This document shows, piece after piece, positions 34,124-44,500 of a stretch of DNA of 64,000 nt. The DNA comes from Agarophyton chilense (Eukaryota; Rhodophyta; Florideophyceae; Gracilariales; Gracilariaceae). Below the pieces are notes generated by a model. The model searched no databases and had not been told where the DNA came from. It saw nothing but the letters and a program-made list of their open reading frames with translations. Both the position numbers and the translations under genes were made by a program. Location of the stretch: assembly GCA_030374765.1 (NCBI GenBank), contig JARGXX010000031.1:1-64000 (forward strand), given 5' to 3'. Each line of letters opens with the position of its first letter. Positions within the stretch are counted from its first letter, which is position 1.

Positions 34124-36410
34124 CGGGCTTTCAATCCTTTCCTGTAGAGCGGTGGAACATGCTCATGAATCGTGGAAAGAAGCCAAAATGGTGTATTCTA
34201 AGGGTTGCCACCCAGGACGATTATCTACGAAATACCGGCAACAATTGAAGCGCTCCCGCAGCCAGCAAGTATGGAATAAGACATGTCACGTCCGAGTATC
34301 TGGCTTCTCGGAACGTTCGCTCAGGGTCGACCGGAGGAACACCCACATGTACGCCGTTTTCAACGTCTGAGTCCGGATTTATGGCCTCTGCCTGCGTTTA
34401 AAGATACTAGAAAAGAGCACGACAACACCAGCATCCTTGCACTCCGGTATAAAAGTATACCGGAGCCGATAATTTACCTGAGGGGGGCCCAGCTCACGCC
34501 AGAGGCAGACCAACCATCTTCGCGCTTTATCCAAAGCCTGGAGCGTCTATCTGACCTTGCAGCCGTTGCGGTGCGTTACAGCGTTGGAGCGAAAGAGAAG
34601 AAAATAAATCTGCTCACAAGATGAAAAGTGGCAAGTACAGAGAAGTTGTTAGCCAAAGGGTGTTAGGTTGTTATTGGATACCCACTCTACTGCAATGACG
34701 CCGGGAATTTGAAAACATGTATGCTTATCAAAAGCCAAAGTCGAAGACAAGAATGACAATTAGAGGCTGGACAACTGGCACCGAAGATGAACTGCCTAAC
34801 GTCGGAAAGGCCAATTAGGGCGAACATACTGTTCCAGAACAGGCACAGGTTGACTAACCACGACTTAAAACTTCGACGAACACATTTGCCACAACGTGAC
34901 TAGCTCGTGTGTGGGTTCTGAAGAGGATACCATTGAATACACCGTCGTACCGCACGTTTCCATCCGCTGATAATTCGAACTATATCTTGAGAGCCCTCCA
35001 ACTTTCCCTCTCTTTCTCTCGGAATGCCTGTACTACGAAATGGGAATTTCTCAACTTTGAGCTAGAGGAGCTGTTTCCTTTATGAGTGAATTCGAAGCGT
35101 TGCAGACAACCAAATGCTTCATTCTTCGACAAGAGCCTCGTTTTCAATTTCAATCACATCACGCATCGTCACGCCATGGCTGACAATGTGCAACGCGATT
35201 GAATTTGAAGAAAGTGGGCTTGAGAATCCATTGCACGCTTGGGATAAGAACTTCACATTCCATAGACACGCAAAACGTTTTTTATGTCTGTCACTCTCGC
35301 TCACACCGCCTCTCAAAACGTGCCAAACGGCCTATTCAGCCCTCTCATTTCGGTATAAATACCAGACACACGAGCCGAAGCTGATCGTTTGCGTCTTCTG
35401 CCTTGTCGCTGGTCGCATCGAGCGCCAGGGAGCCAACCCTCTCGAACTTCAGCGCTGGGCCCGTCGTGTTCATCAGAATCATCGTGATCGGGTGGAACTG
35501 CGGCGGGGCTCCTACGTGACGGCCTGAGGGGGGGCAGCTCATCGCGTCGCTCTTTGGGCGCGATCGACTTGAGGCCGTCTTGTAGGAGGGACTACAACTC
35601 ACCACAATCTTTTCTCTTGCTCATTGTTTTTCACAGCACAGGCCTTTGTTTGTTTACCGGCATCTTCGAATCGTTCATAATCCACTAACTTGAGTCATTG
35701 TGTTCTTTTTTTGTACCCTTCTCACTTTCTTCCAAAACACGTAAACATTTCCTACGTTCGGTTTGGCTTCTTGTTCTCATCAGAGCCCCTTCATCAGTAT
35801 GTACTTGTTGCCTGGAAAAACACGTTCATTAAAAAATTGTGTCAGTATTGTTACACTGGTGCCTTCTTCTTCTTCTTCTTTATTACGGTCTGACACGACT
35901 GATTCCAACGTGCCAGGAAACCTATCTCTGGAGATAGTTTTCTCTCTTTAGAAAGGCCAAAAACTCGGATGGCTGTTGTCTTATCATATCTATCAGCGAC
36001 TTTCCCTCCTTTTGTCTGGGAGGAGGGAGTTCGTCACGTCTAGCAGATTTGGTCAGAGGACATCTAAAAAGAACGTGATCGACATCGTTTTTTCACACCA
36101 GTGCCACAGTTGTTGCCTTGTCCCCTCGTTCGTTGTCTCGCTCTTATCTTGCTCTCTTTTACTGTACTGGAAGGACTTGTGGTTCTCCTGTGGATCATGT
36201 CTAGATACGATTTGTGCGAGAAGAGATGGTTAACGTTTTCATGGCCGTTGCCGACTGATGGGCAGGAAGGACTGGGCATAGGAACTTTGCAAAAATGTAA
36301 CAAGCGAGAGGGGCCTGATGTTCTTCTTCCTCCTCATCCTTTTTTTAAAATTGAACCGCTGCCAGTCGATCTCCACAGCGCATAATTGCCTACGCTCCTC
36401 AATCACCAAT
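34124..36410 (+). repeat. Long dispersed direct repeat, copy 2
   Basis: Second copy of the repeat at 2090-4358. The core (about 34620-36170) differs from copy 1 at only a few positions; one change replaces Gly by Ala in the shared 137-codon frame (35114-35527). Both TATA-like boxes (34448-34454, 35354-35361), the nested stem-loop (35518-35579) and the (CTT)n run are kept. Sequence after 36260 departs from copy 1, but a last block ending TCCTCAATCACCAAT is shared. Confidence 0.85.
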
Positions 36411-38009
36411 GGTATTTAATACCAATGTTCTCAAGTCACAGCAAAGGCTCTCGTCATCCATGACATCGAGGGCATTCCCATATATCTTCCAGAATCACAA
36501 ATGATGATACTCCCAAGTGGCTGCCAATTCTGAAAGCAGAGTAAACAAGTGGCCCTTCTTTCTTCTCTTTTGAGTGCGTGTAGGTCTACTTCTTTTGACG
36601 AAGGGTATTCGTCAAATGTACCCCAAAAAGACCATTCATGCTTCCCCAAGACATCCTACCGATGCCTGCTAATCAGCAGTCGGTCTTCTCACACTTTATG
36701 ATCACATTATTATCAAAGCAAAGCCTCAGACGCAAAAGCGGTTATATTCTGGAACCAATTGGCTGTCATTTGCACCTTGCTTTTTCACCCATCGTCTCTT
36801 CGCTTTCACCATTTCATGTCCACATTCTCCGGAGTTCATCACCTGAGCGGGGCCGCACGATATCACGCTCCGCAATTACCGTATCGCGCCCCACAAAAGA
36901 CTTTTTGGCATCGCTCTGACATGCTTATCGTTTGTTTGTTTCACCATCGTGGATTCTAAAGGTGCCGAAATTGGTGTTTAAGTGCGGCATTCAATAGAAT
37001 TCTGATGGGAACAGGTGTAGATAAAGAACACATGCCCCTCAGACCTGCTAAGCACTTCCCATTCGCTGTCCGGAATACGAATCTTCTACCACGTCTTTCC
37101 ATTTTAAATCACAAAAACAAAAACATTTTCATTGCTATGGTACGGATTGGCTCTGCATGCCCTCCTGCTCTGCATCACAGAATGTGCTATACTCCTAGCC
37201 AGATGAGAACTAGCAAGAATTGCTTTACACTCTGTAAGAAACAGAGGCAGCAAAACCCGAGCAACCAAACCCCTCTGTTCACAAGATGCCGAACGGCAGG
37301 GTTTAAAAGCAGTTAAGCTTCTTCAGAAAGGTCATAAGGAGAAAAGAAATTTCTTTATTACAGTGCGCATCTGTCTTCCACATGCAGTAGCAGCACCGCC
37401 TCAGCATACTCGTCTGTAGCAATCACAAGGCCTGCTCTCTTCATATCCCTGCTCAAGGAGCGCTTCGCCCACTCCTCTCTCTTTAAATGAGAGTTGTCCC
37501 CACTGTAGACCGCCTTTTATTTGCATTTGGCGGTCGGCTTCTCTACACGTCCCATCAAAATAAGCTCTATGCAACAAGCAGCCTCTTTGCTGCGGCCTGC
37601 TCATCTACAAGACCATGCTCCGTGCCAGAAATGCATCAACGTAAAGCTCCGTGCCAATGGGCTTAGGAGCTGGGTCAATCTCCTGTTAAAGGGCGATGTT
37701 TATCTGCCCTCTCGTATAACATTCTGCATTGGAACCAATCCCGCGTAGCTCCTTTTTTGCAACCATCTCGCCAGTCAGCTCGGAGAGCAGCATTCATTAT
37801 TTCCAAGAGCGTTAAGGTGCTTAAAAGCTCGAGCTCGAACATGTGTTCAATCACGGTTTCTTGCCAAACACCAAAACAAAGTTCCGCTGCAAACCTGAAC
37901 CCCTAAAGCAGAGGCTTGCCCCTCAAACCCCTGTCTCTACAAGCAGGGTTAGGTCAAACTCATCCTTAAAACTCAACACCGAGTCGCTGAGTGCAGAGCA
38001 ACGAAAACT
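36411..38009. other. Intergenic DNA with possible decayed mobile-element sequence
   Basis: The first ~110 bases still resemble the sequence after copy 1 of the long repeat, at low identity. Minus-strand frames at 36431-36649 and 37401-37604 look protein-like over short spans but are interrupted, and I cannot assign a family. They are best read as remnants. Confidence 0.35.
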
Positions 38010-39326
38010 ATGCCGTACCACGCCCGAAACAAAGTATTGCTCTTCGTAGTGCTTCTCGGTATCAGCTCGGTTTCCTCAACAAAATTACCACGCCTCCATG
38101 TTCGCCGAAGCATGCAGCGAGAACGACCAAGGAGAACAGTGCAGTCGCATTTGTTTGTACTGCAACGAGCTTGCCAATCAGAGTTCTGCCAAAGCAAAGG
38201 AGTTCAGTATCTTACACAAAATGGGTGTACACATGTGATACTCTTTGACCACTTAAAGATGATCAAGGCCAAATGCGGAAGCAAGGCTCTTAGACTGGTT
38301 CGACGAAGCCGACGATTTATCGCTGTTCATCAAGACCAAATGATCCGACTAGCAACTCCGTTGCGCACTGAAGCCGAGAAAGATGGCAATCATTTATCAA
38401 ACGAAATGCCTCCAGCGCGACAGAGATCATTCGAAAGGATTTCACCACTGTCGTTCAATGAAAACCGCACAGGGGCAATTGCATGGGATGGAAGCTCGGT
38501 GGATTTGAGTGCGCAACATATTGCCCGAAAGTGTTCCACCAAAGGCGGCTTGGGTGTGACTGTATACGTCATCGACACTGGTTGCAGAAGCAGTCACGAG
38601 CAGCTGCGGGATCGAGTGCAGACACTGGTGGCCCCTGGCAGCGAGTACAGGTCTGGGGAAGACGATCATGGTCATGGAACCCATGTAGCTGCCACAATCG
38701 GTGGACGGGATTTTGGGATAGCACCAAGGGTAAACCTAGTGTGCATTAAAGCATTGTCGGAGCGAAACGAGGGCAGCGCGCACGACGTGGTTGCCGGAGT
38801 GCAGCTAGCAATAAGGATGCACAAAGGGCAAAGCGGACCCGGAATCATATCCATCTCGTTGGGTGGTCGGGCCGTTCGAAGATACACGGTGTTAGATGCG
38901 GCAGTAAACACAGCTTCAAGGGCAGGATTGAGCTTTGTAGTCGCTGCAGGGAATGCTGGAAGTAATGCATGCTCATTTACACCAGGCAGAGCTCGGAGAG
39001 CGATCACTGTCGCAGCAGTGGATGCAGAAGGACGAATAGCCTCGTTCTCCAACTCTGGGGAATGTGTCAGCGTTGGTGCTCCTGGAGTGAGAGTGTGGAG
39101 CGCAGTTGCTGACGAGGATGATTCGTACGGTGTGAGCTCCGGAACTTCGATGGCCGCCCCATTTGTTTCCGGCCTTATTGCACTTGTGGTAGGTGATCGA
39201 GGCAAAACACGGGTCAGTACTCTGAGGAGATGGCTGAAGGATATGGGCGGAAACGATCAAGAAAGCATCCCAGTCGTTTCAGCAAAGAACTTCTGCGAGT
39301 GGCGCCAACGTTCGAGGCGAAGGTGA
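38010..39326 (+). CDS. Secreted subtilisin-like serine protease (S8A, proteinase K type)
   Basis: 438 residues. The N-terminus (7-23) is a signal peptide-like hydrophobic stretch, followed by a basic proregion (about 25-150) that presumably acts as inhibitor and folding aid. The catalytic triad is visible: D189 in VYVIDTGC, H222 in DDHGHGTHVAATIGG, and S380 in SSGTSMAAPFVSG. The oxyanion residue is N315 in VAAGNAGSNAC. Cys191 after the catalytic Asp and Cys321 after the oxyanion loop suggest disulphides as in proteinase K. The C-terminus is short and basic (RQRSRRR) with no extra domain. Role: extracellular or vacuolar protein degradation, or processing of wall or defence proteins. Substrate unknown. 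Confidence 0.92.
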   Translation: MPYHARNKVLLFVVLLGISSVSSTKLPRLHVRRSMQRERPRRTVQSHLFVLQRACQSEFCQSKGVQYLTQNGCTHVILFDHLKMIKAKCGSKALRLVRRSRRFIAVHQDQMIRLATPLRTEAEKDGNHLSNEMPPARQRSFERISPLSFNENRTGAIAWDGSSVDLSAQHIARKCSTKGGLGVTVYVIDTGCRSSHEQLRDRVQTLVAPGSEYRSGEDDHGHGTHVAATIGGRDFGIAPRVNLVCIKALSERNEGSAHDVVAGVQLAIRMHKGQSGPGIISISLGGRAVRRYTVLDAAVNTASRAGLSFVVAAGNAGSNACSFTPGRARRAITVAAVDAEGRIASFSNSGECVSVGAPGVRVWSAVADEDDSYGVSSGTSMAAPFVSGLIALVVGDRGKTRVSTLRRWLKDMGGNDQESIPVVSAKNFCEWRQRSRRR

Positions 39327-39726
39327 ACGGGTATTACAACAGAATAAGTTTGCGCTTGGTTGCCACTGTAAACGTAAAATCAACTTCAATACTCTATTTA
39401 AGAGACAATGAAGTTTGGGCACGCGTGTCCATTGAACATGGTGGAGTTCAGACATGCTAACATTCGCTCTTATTCTTCCGTGTTTGATTCAAGAGTACAA
39501 TTGCAGCCGGACGGTTTGCGAGCTGCTTTTCCTTCCTTTCAAAGAGAAAAGCCGCAACGTTGTGTCCGTTTTTGTGATCCTCGAAATGTGAACACGACCC
39601 AAAAGCAGCAGCCCCTCGCTCTTGGTCATAGCCAACACAATGGTTTTCTAGCTTGCCTTCGCACGAACTGAGAAAGTAAGGCTAAAACTCAACGACCAAG
39701 AGGCATATCCTGTTTTTAATTACCCT
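39327..39726. other. Short region between convergent genes
   Basis: 400 bases holding the 3' flanks of the subtilase and the sulfotransferase. No further gene seen. Confidence 0.5.
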
Positions 39727-40587
39727 TTAAAGTAAAAAGCTTTTAGCTATTTTCAGCGTTTCATTGTTTTTCAGCTCAGCGATATGGCAGAGTGATTTGT
39801 AAAGCTCGTCTCGGTCAGAAAAAGGTACATTTGAGAAAATATCGTCCAAGTTCTCAATGTTATCTTCATGTACGTTTCTAGCTTTGAATGAATTTTCACA
39901 ACCAAATGCGTGCAGTAACGGCTTTAAATCTTGCTCTAGATACTGTCTGCGGATTACGTAGTCGGGAATAAGCTTCTTCTTTATTTTTGCTTCATTCGCA
40001 TCCTCTGTTAAGTACGGATAAGCATTGAGTTCGTACAAGCTTCTTAATTCACCTTTAGCGAACGATTGATTCCGTAGCAGTTCTTGAGCTACTTTCATGT
40101 CCAATGAGTAATTCGGAGAGCTTTCGTGACCTCTTGCCAGGAGATGTTTGACGGCACTCCACAAACGTTCTCGCATGGGAGCAGTTGACGAAATATAGAA
40201 GAGGTCATTGCACCTCGAATGAACTTGTTTCAAATCTTTTTCTGTTAGATAGACATGCCTAGAAAGCGAAGCCCTTCTATTGCTTTCTATGTTCGGGTTT
40301 AACATATGTTGAATCGCATAAGCTTTTTTCTTGGCACGATTCTTCTCTGGAAACGGGCGTTGATCATAACCTGCTTTTTTCAAACAAGAATTCAAAACTC
40401 TTCCGATTGTCGTTGAGCCAGTGCGAGGGGGCTTGTCGTAAAGTATACATTTCGTTCGTTTGGATGAGTTTGCGGTATCTGTGGTCGATACTCCCGCGTT
40501 GAGTCGCATTTTAGAAACCGGAGAATACAACATACACATCGCAAGTACTACGAATACCATGATAATCAATGAAGTTTTGGTATTCAT
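39727..40587 (-). CDS. Type II membrane sulfotransferase-like protein
   Basis: 286 residues. A short cytosolic N-terminus is followed by a signal anchor (about 5-24), then a luminal domain, as in Golgi carbohydrate sulfotransferases. The PAPS-binding 5'-phosphosulfate motif reads DKPPRTGSTTIGRVLNSC (51-68). A later segment (ISSTAPMRERLWSAVKHLL, about 132-150) sits where the 3'-phosphate motif is expected. Cys and N-glycosylation-type sites (NYS, NQS) support a luminal domain. It would transfer sulfate from PAPS to a glycan; in red algae sulfated galactans are the obvious acceptors. At 286 residues it is on the short side for the family. The family call is good; the acceptor is inferred. Confidence 0.75.
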   Translation of the reverse strand: MNTKTSLIIMVFVVLAMCMLYSPVSKMRLNAGVSTTDTANSSKRTKCILYDKPPRTGSTTIGRVLNSCLKKAGYDQRPFPEKNRAKKKAYAIQHMLNPNIESNRRASLSRHVYLTEKDLKQVHSRCNDLFYISSTAPMRERLWSAVKHLLARGHESSPNYSLDMKVAQELLRNQSFAKGELRSLYELNAYPYLTEDANEAKIKKKLIPDYVIRRQYLEQDLKPLLHAFGCENSFKARNVHEDNIENLDDIFSNVPFSDRDELYKSLCHIAELKNNETLKIAKSFLL

Positions 40588-41063
40588 TTTTTGCGTTCTT
40601 TGTCAGAGCCCTGGCCAAGGAAAAGACAAACTCGTCATCAGCGGCTTTTGTTAATTCCTGGTTCTGGTACACTTTTGCGTACATTTCTGTGAAAACCTCT
40701 GCATTGCCATTGCTTTTCTGATATGAACTTGACGATTATGATTTCACTGTCGCCCTCCACATGTTGGAGACACGAGATCGTTGGCATCGTCAACAGCAGT
40801 CTCGCGAAACATTATCGAACTATGTGATTGGCCGGCCGTCTGCGCTTGAGAAGTTTATGAATGGTATCGGTCGTAACTGCAGCCATGATGACAGAAAAAC
40901 ATATTGGTGGAAACAGTGGAACGTTGTCATCAAAAGCTGATGTACATCAGAGTGGTCGCGAAATATTCTTCGATACTGAGGAAAACGTACTAACCTGGCT
41001 TGGCAATAAAATGTGCCCGTTCTGATGAGGACAGGTCAAACTCTTCACTTGGAAGATAAAAAC
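40588..41063. other. Upstream region of the sulfotransferase gene
   Basis: About 475 bases between the sulfotransferase start and the 3' end of the 5S gene. No gene noticed. Confidence 0.45.
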
Positions 41064-41179
41064 ATTCAGCACTGGAGATTCCAGACCGATCCCTCATGTC
41101 AGTACTAGCCCAGCTCAAGGTGACTTAGCTTCGCAGTTCGGTATGGGTTGCGGCGCATGACAGCCTGATATGGCTGAAT
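41064..41179 (-). rRNA. 5S ribosomal RNA gene, copy A
   Basis: A 116-base 5S rRNA on the minus strand. The ends pair (ATTCAGC with GCTGAAT), and internal landmarks are present: CGAACTGCGAAGCTAAG, CTAGTACTGACAT and the Pol III control region around GGGATCGGTCTGG. It is followed by a T run (GTTTTTA) that would terminate Pol III. It differs from copy B (60459-60574) at 12 positions by my alignment. A TTTAAA box lies at -34 to -29, the same place as in copy B. Not part of a tandem array here. Confidence 0.88.
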
Positions 41180-41207
41180 GTACTTCTCACCTCATTCTTT
41201 TTATCTA

Positions 41208-41213
41208 TTTAAA
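41208..41213 (-). promoter_or_regulatory. TATA-like box of 5S gene A
   Basis: TTTAAA at -34 to -29 from the 5S start, the same spacing as in copy B. Plant 5S genes use an upstream TATA-like element near this distance; the shared position argues that both copies are transcribed. Confidence 0.5.
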
Positions 41214-41349
41214 TGTATTAAGATATTATCCCAAATTGCAGTTTGCAAGAATAACCATGGCTGTGCAACACGTGTCGCCCTTTCGATAGAACTTTGATGC
41301 GGTTCGCGAGTTGTGCTCATCACGCTCGGTTCGAGGTGAAGAGTACATA

Positions 41350-42649
41350 CAGTGCGTTTCAAAAACATATCCCTTTACAAAAACTGCGCCAAAAAGGCAT
41401 TTCACGTACTGTAGAGCACATTTCACAACAAATAAAAACCACTAAGTCAATAACACTGTTTCAAAAGTATATCCTTTATACAATCATTCGCTCAATTATG
41501 GCTCGTGGCGCACCTCTGACACGCTCTGAACAGCTCGAAATCATGGAATTAGTAGGTCAGGGTATGATTCCAGCAGATATAGCCCGAAAACTCAAGCGCA
41601 GCCCAAAAACAATCAGCAACTTCATCAAAAACCCCGCTACATACGGAACAAAGCGTTCAACCGGCCGTCCTACGGCACTATCCCCGGCCGATAAGCGCGG
41701 AATTAAGCGAGAACTATGTCGCAACACTTCATCTTGCGGGAAAATTGTCAAAAACCTAAATTTGCCTCTATCAAGATCTACAATATGGTGTGAAGTCAAC
41801 CGTCAAAATTTGTTCAAGTACACAAAAATGAGGAAAACTTTTTTTTTAAAAGATAATCACAAGAAAAGTCGAGTTGAATGGTGTGCTCAAAAGGCTTATT
41901 GGAAAACTGAATGGAATAATGTTATCTTTTCCGACGAAAAAAAGTTTAACCTTGATGGTCCAGATTGCTATAAATTTTATTGGCATGATCTACGAAAAGA
42001 AAAGAAGGAATTTGTGACTAGGCATTCAGGAGGCGCATCAGTAATGGTTTGGGCTGGAATCTCCACTAAAGGAGCAACTGATATGGCTTTTGTTGAAACT
42101 ACAATGAACTCTGAGAAGTATGCTGAGGTTCTAGAAAACTATCTTTTACCTTTTTCATACTGTATGCATGGAGAAGAATTCATTTTTCAGCAAGATAATG
42201 CACCTGTGCATAAGTCTAATTTTATGAAACAGTGGTTCAATAGTCTAAATATGTCGGTTATGGAATGGCCTGCGCGCTCTCCTGACCTCAACCCTATCGA
42301 AAACATTTGGGGAATGTTGGCCCGAATGGTTTATGGGCAAGGAAGGCAATATGATACAGTTTTTGATCTGAAAAATTGTATCAAAGATTGTTGGGAAAAG
42401 ATTGACTGTAATGCCATCAATCCTTTTATAGAATCAATGCCAAAGCGTTGTATAAGTGTTATACAGGCTAAAGGAGCAAAAATAAACTACTGAACTCGCG
42501 TTAGAATAAAAAGGATGCAATAAAGGTTATGATTTTGAAACAGTTTTTTTACTTGAAAATTTTTTCACACTGATTTTGTTAGTTTTACTGTAGCCAAAAC
42601 GTCGATTTTTGGAAAATTTGCGCGAGGGATATGATTTTGAAACAGACTT
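41350..42649 (+). mobile_element. Tc1/mariner transposon, apparently complete (1.3 kb)
   Basis: A 1300-base element flanked on both sides by TA (41348-41349 and 42650-42651), the target duplication of the family. Imperfect terminal inverted repeats share TTTCAAAA[A/T]CATATCCC: left end at 41350 (CAGTGCGTTTCAAAAACATA), right end read inward from 42649 (AAGTCTGTTTCAAAATCATA). The right part carries a second copy of the same motif at about 42528-42543. The single gene inside is an uninterrupted transposase. The element is more AT-rich than nearby genes, which fits horizontal arrival. Confidence 0.9.
41498..42493 (+). CDS. Tc1/mariner DD34E transposase
   Basis: 331 residues from the ATG at 41498; the open frame runs upstream through the terminal repeat, but that part is noncoding. 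The N-terminus is a helix-turn-helix DNA-binding region (about 8-35, including ADIARKLKRSPKTISNFIKN), followed by a second HTH-like part with a G-R-P linker (TGRPTALS). The catalytic triad is visible: Asp in VIFSDEKKFNLDG, Asp in FQQDNAPVH and Glu in SPDLNPIENIWG, with 34 residues between the second Asp and the Glu. No stop or frameshift, so it may be active. It cuts and pastes the element at TA sites. Confidence 0.95.
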   Translation: MARGAPLTRSEQLEIMELVGQGMIPADIARKLKRSPKTISNFIKNPATYGTKRSTGRPTALSPADKRGIKRELCRNTSSCGKIVKNLNLPLSRSTIWCEVNRQNLFKYTKMRKTFFLKDNHKKSRVEWCAQKAYWKTEWNNVIFSDEKKFNLDGPDCYKFYWHDLRKEKKEFVTRHSGGASVMVWAGISTKGATDMAFVETTMNSEKYAEVLENYLLPFSYCMHGEEFIFQQDNAPVHKSNFMKQWFNSLNMSVMEWPARSPDLNPIENIWGMLARMVYGQGRQYDTVFDLKNCIKDCWEKIDCNAINPFIESMPKRCISVIQAKGAKINY

Positions 42650-42651
42650 TA

Positions 42652-44500
42652 GATCTCGTAAACCACATGTAACCGTACGTGATAGTCCATGTGAGCCGAT
42701 TTCCATCATAAGCATTGAGCAGGTGATCATCGCTTAAGGGATTATCTACCCAGCTTTAAGGCAACAGCGCAGCTTAAAGGATATCACTCGAACGGGTTTG
42801 AAGTAGCTCGTGAGTCTGCGGAAACTCAGCATCTGTTCTGGGTTATTTTTTCATCTTCGAGTACAATCGTCCAGTTTGAGTAGATACTGTAGGGGCCTGT
42901 GAAACGCGAATGTGTGACTGGTATCCTTGGGCTTAAGAGGGATAAGGGTTATCAATCTATCCCGATGCAGTGGCTACTTGAAAAGTGTGGGTATCTGTGC
43001 AGCCTGCATCATCGAAATCTCCGTCAGGCGTTCAAAAGAAGGATCGATATTAGAATGGCAGCATGAACAAGTTATCCACCCTTTGACAATTGAAAGCCTT
43101 AGTCCGACAAACACGACGAGCAGAAAAGGAGTCGATCGTCCGTTACCTTTCTTTCTGGCAAAGCTTTCCTCTTGGCACGTCCAGTGGCGTCAAAGGCGCC
43201 GCTCCACTGAACTTTAGAAATACAGATCTCTAAACTCTCTCCATGGAGCAGTTGAGCTTACTCTCAGCCCAAAACAGGGGCTAGCTTAGGACCCCAACAA
43301 CCTACGGCTCTCCTCGATTCTGTAGCTAGCAACCACTAAGTCTTAGTCACGCACATGTCCACTTGATAAGAAAAAGCATTAGGTTCCCTAGGTGTTTTCG
43401 ACCGCAAAAGCGTTTCTTCACGGACGGTCATCGCCTACATCTTCTCATGTACTCTTTCATACAACCTGGCAAGATATTCGGATAAGTGGTACACCATAAC
43501 AGGCTTCGCCTGTGCCACGTTTGCTGCCAAAGAAACCATTGTCGATGTTTCTTTCACCTCATTGTCATATCATCGGCGAGATCAGGGTGTAAACTCAGCA
43601 CGTAGCCTCCATCTGTGTCTGAGCCAACTATAATTCCTCTGAGGAAAAACAGCGGAGACCCCTGTCGGTGGGCTCCTTTGAAGCCCTCCTCTTGAGGGAG
43701 AATATTGAGAAAACGGCGGTAAGGTCGCCTTCCGAAGAAAGTTTCATACCGTACTGCGTTTGTGCAGCTACATAGGGGGGACTCCGGAGCGGTACTGAGC
43801 CGTACTCACCAGTGTACGTGTTAGGTACCCGATTCACGAAAGCATCAATGGAGAAAACTCAGAACACCTCCCTCCAAGTATACGTTACTATGCATGCTCG
43901 TTTATTCATCTATTCCACCTAAAAAGCATTGCAATCCCCTCCCAGAAAGAAAAGGAGAGATCCTGGATTCTACCACCCTCTCCATTCTGAATAGCAAATG
44001 GTGATTACTATCGGATATTACAGCGACCGGACAAATACTTAATTCATCGACACGAACAGCGACCAGACAAATACATAATTCATCGACACGAAACATTTCA
44101 TGATAAATTGACTTATTCTTGTGCGATACACATGTCCTGCAGGCCAAGACTCGATCTGGTGTTCTTGATAAGTAAGCTCTTTGAATGAAGAACACCACAT
44201 CATAAGTTGCTATTTACTTACTCAATACAGGTTCATTGTACCCAACTTTCAAGGGGCTCGATGCGAAATTCCTATCCAAAAACCTCCTGATTACTCTTTT
44301 CCGGTCATGGTCTACTCCATTTGCGAGTCATGTTCTGCTTTGCAAGCTTTAAAACAATGTTGGAAACGAATCTGAATCTTCAGGAGGCAAACGTTTTCCT
44401 GGATTGATGATTGGTATTTATCAATAAACACTTCCCTAAGATATGTACTTTTGAGTCATAAAACAACCCCAATTGTCTCGTTTTCAGAACTACATCGTTA
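42652..44500. other. Intergenic DNA with a short tandem duplication
   Basis: No gene that I can support. The minus-strand frame at 43902-44198 includes the 36-bp duplication at 44021-44092. The frame at 43628-43837 has no recognised family. Confidence 0.45.
44021..44092. repeat. 36-bp tandem duplication
   Basis: Two adjacent 36-base copies beginning CAGCGACC and ending CATCGACACGAA (44021-44056 and 44057-44092), differing at two positions. Confidence 0.9.

Noticed and set aside
36431..37604. Minus-strand fragments as a transposase or nuclease
   Set aside because: Short protein-like stretches interrupted by stops; I could not align catalytic motifs of any family.
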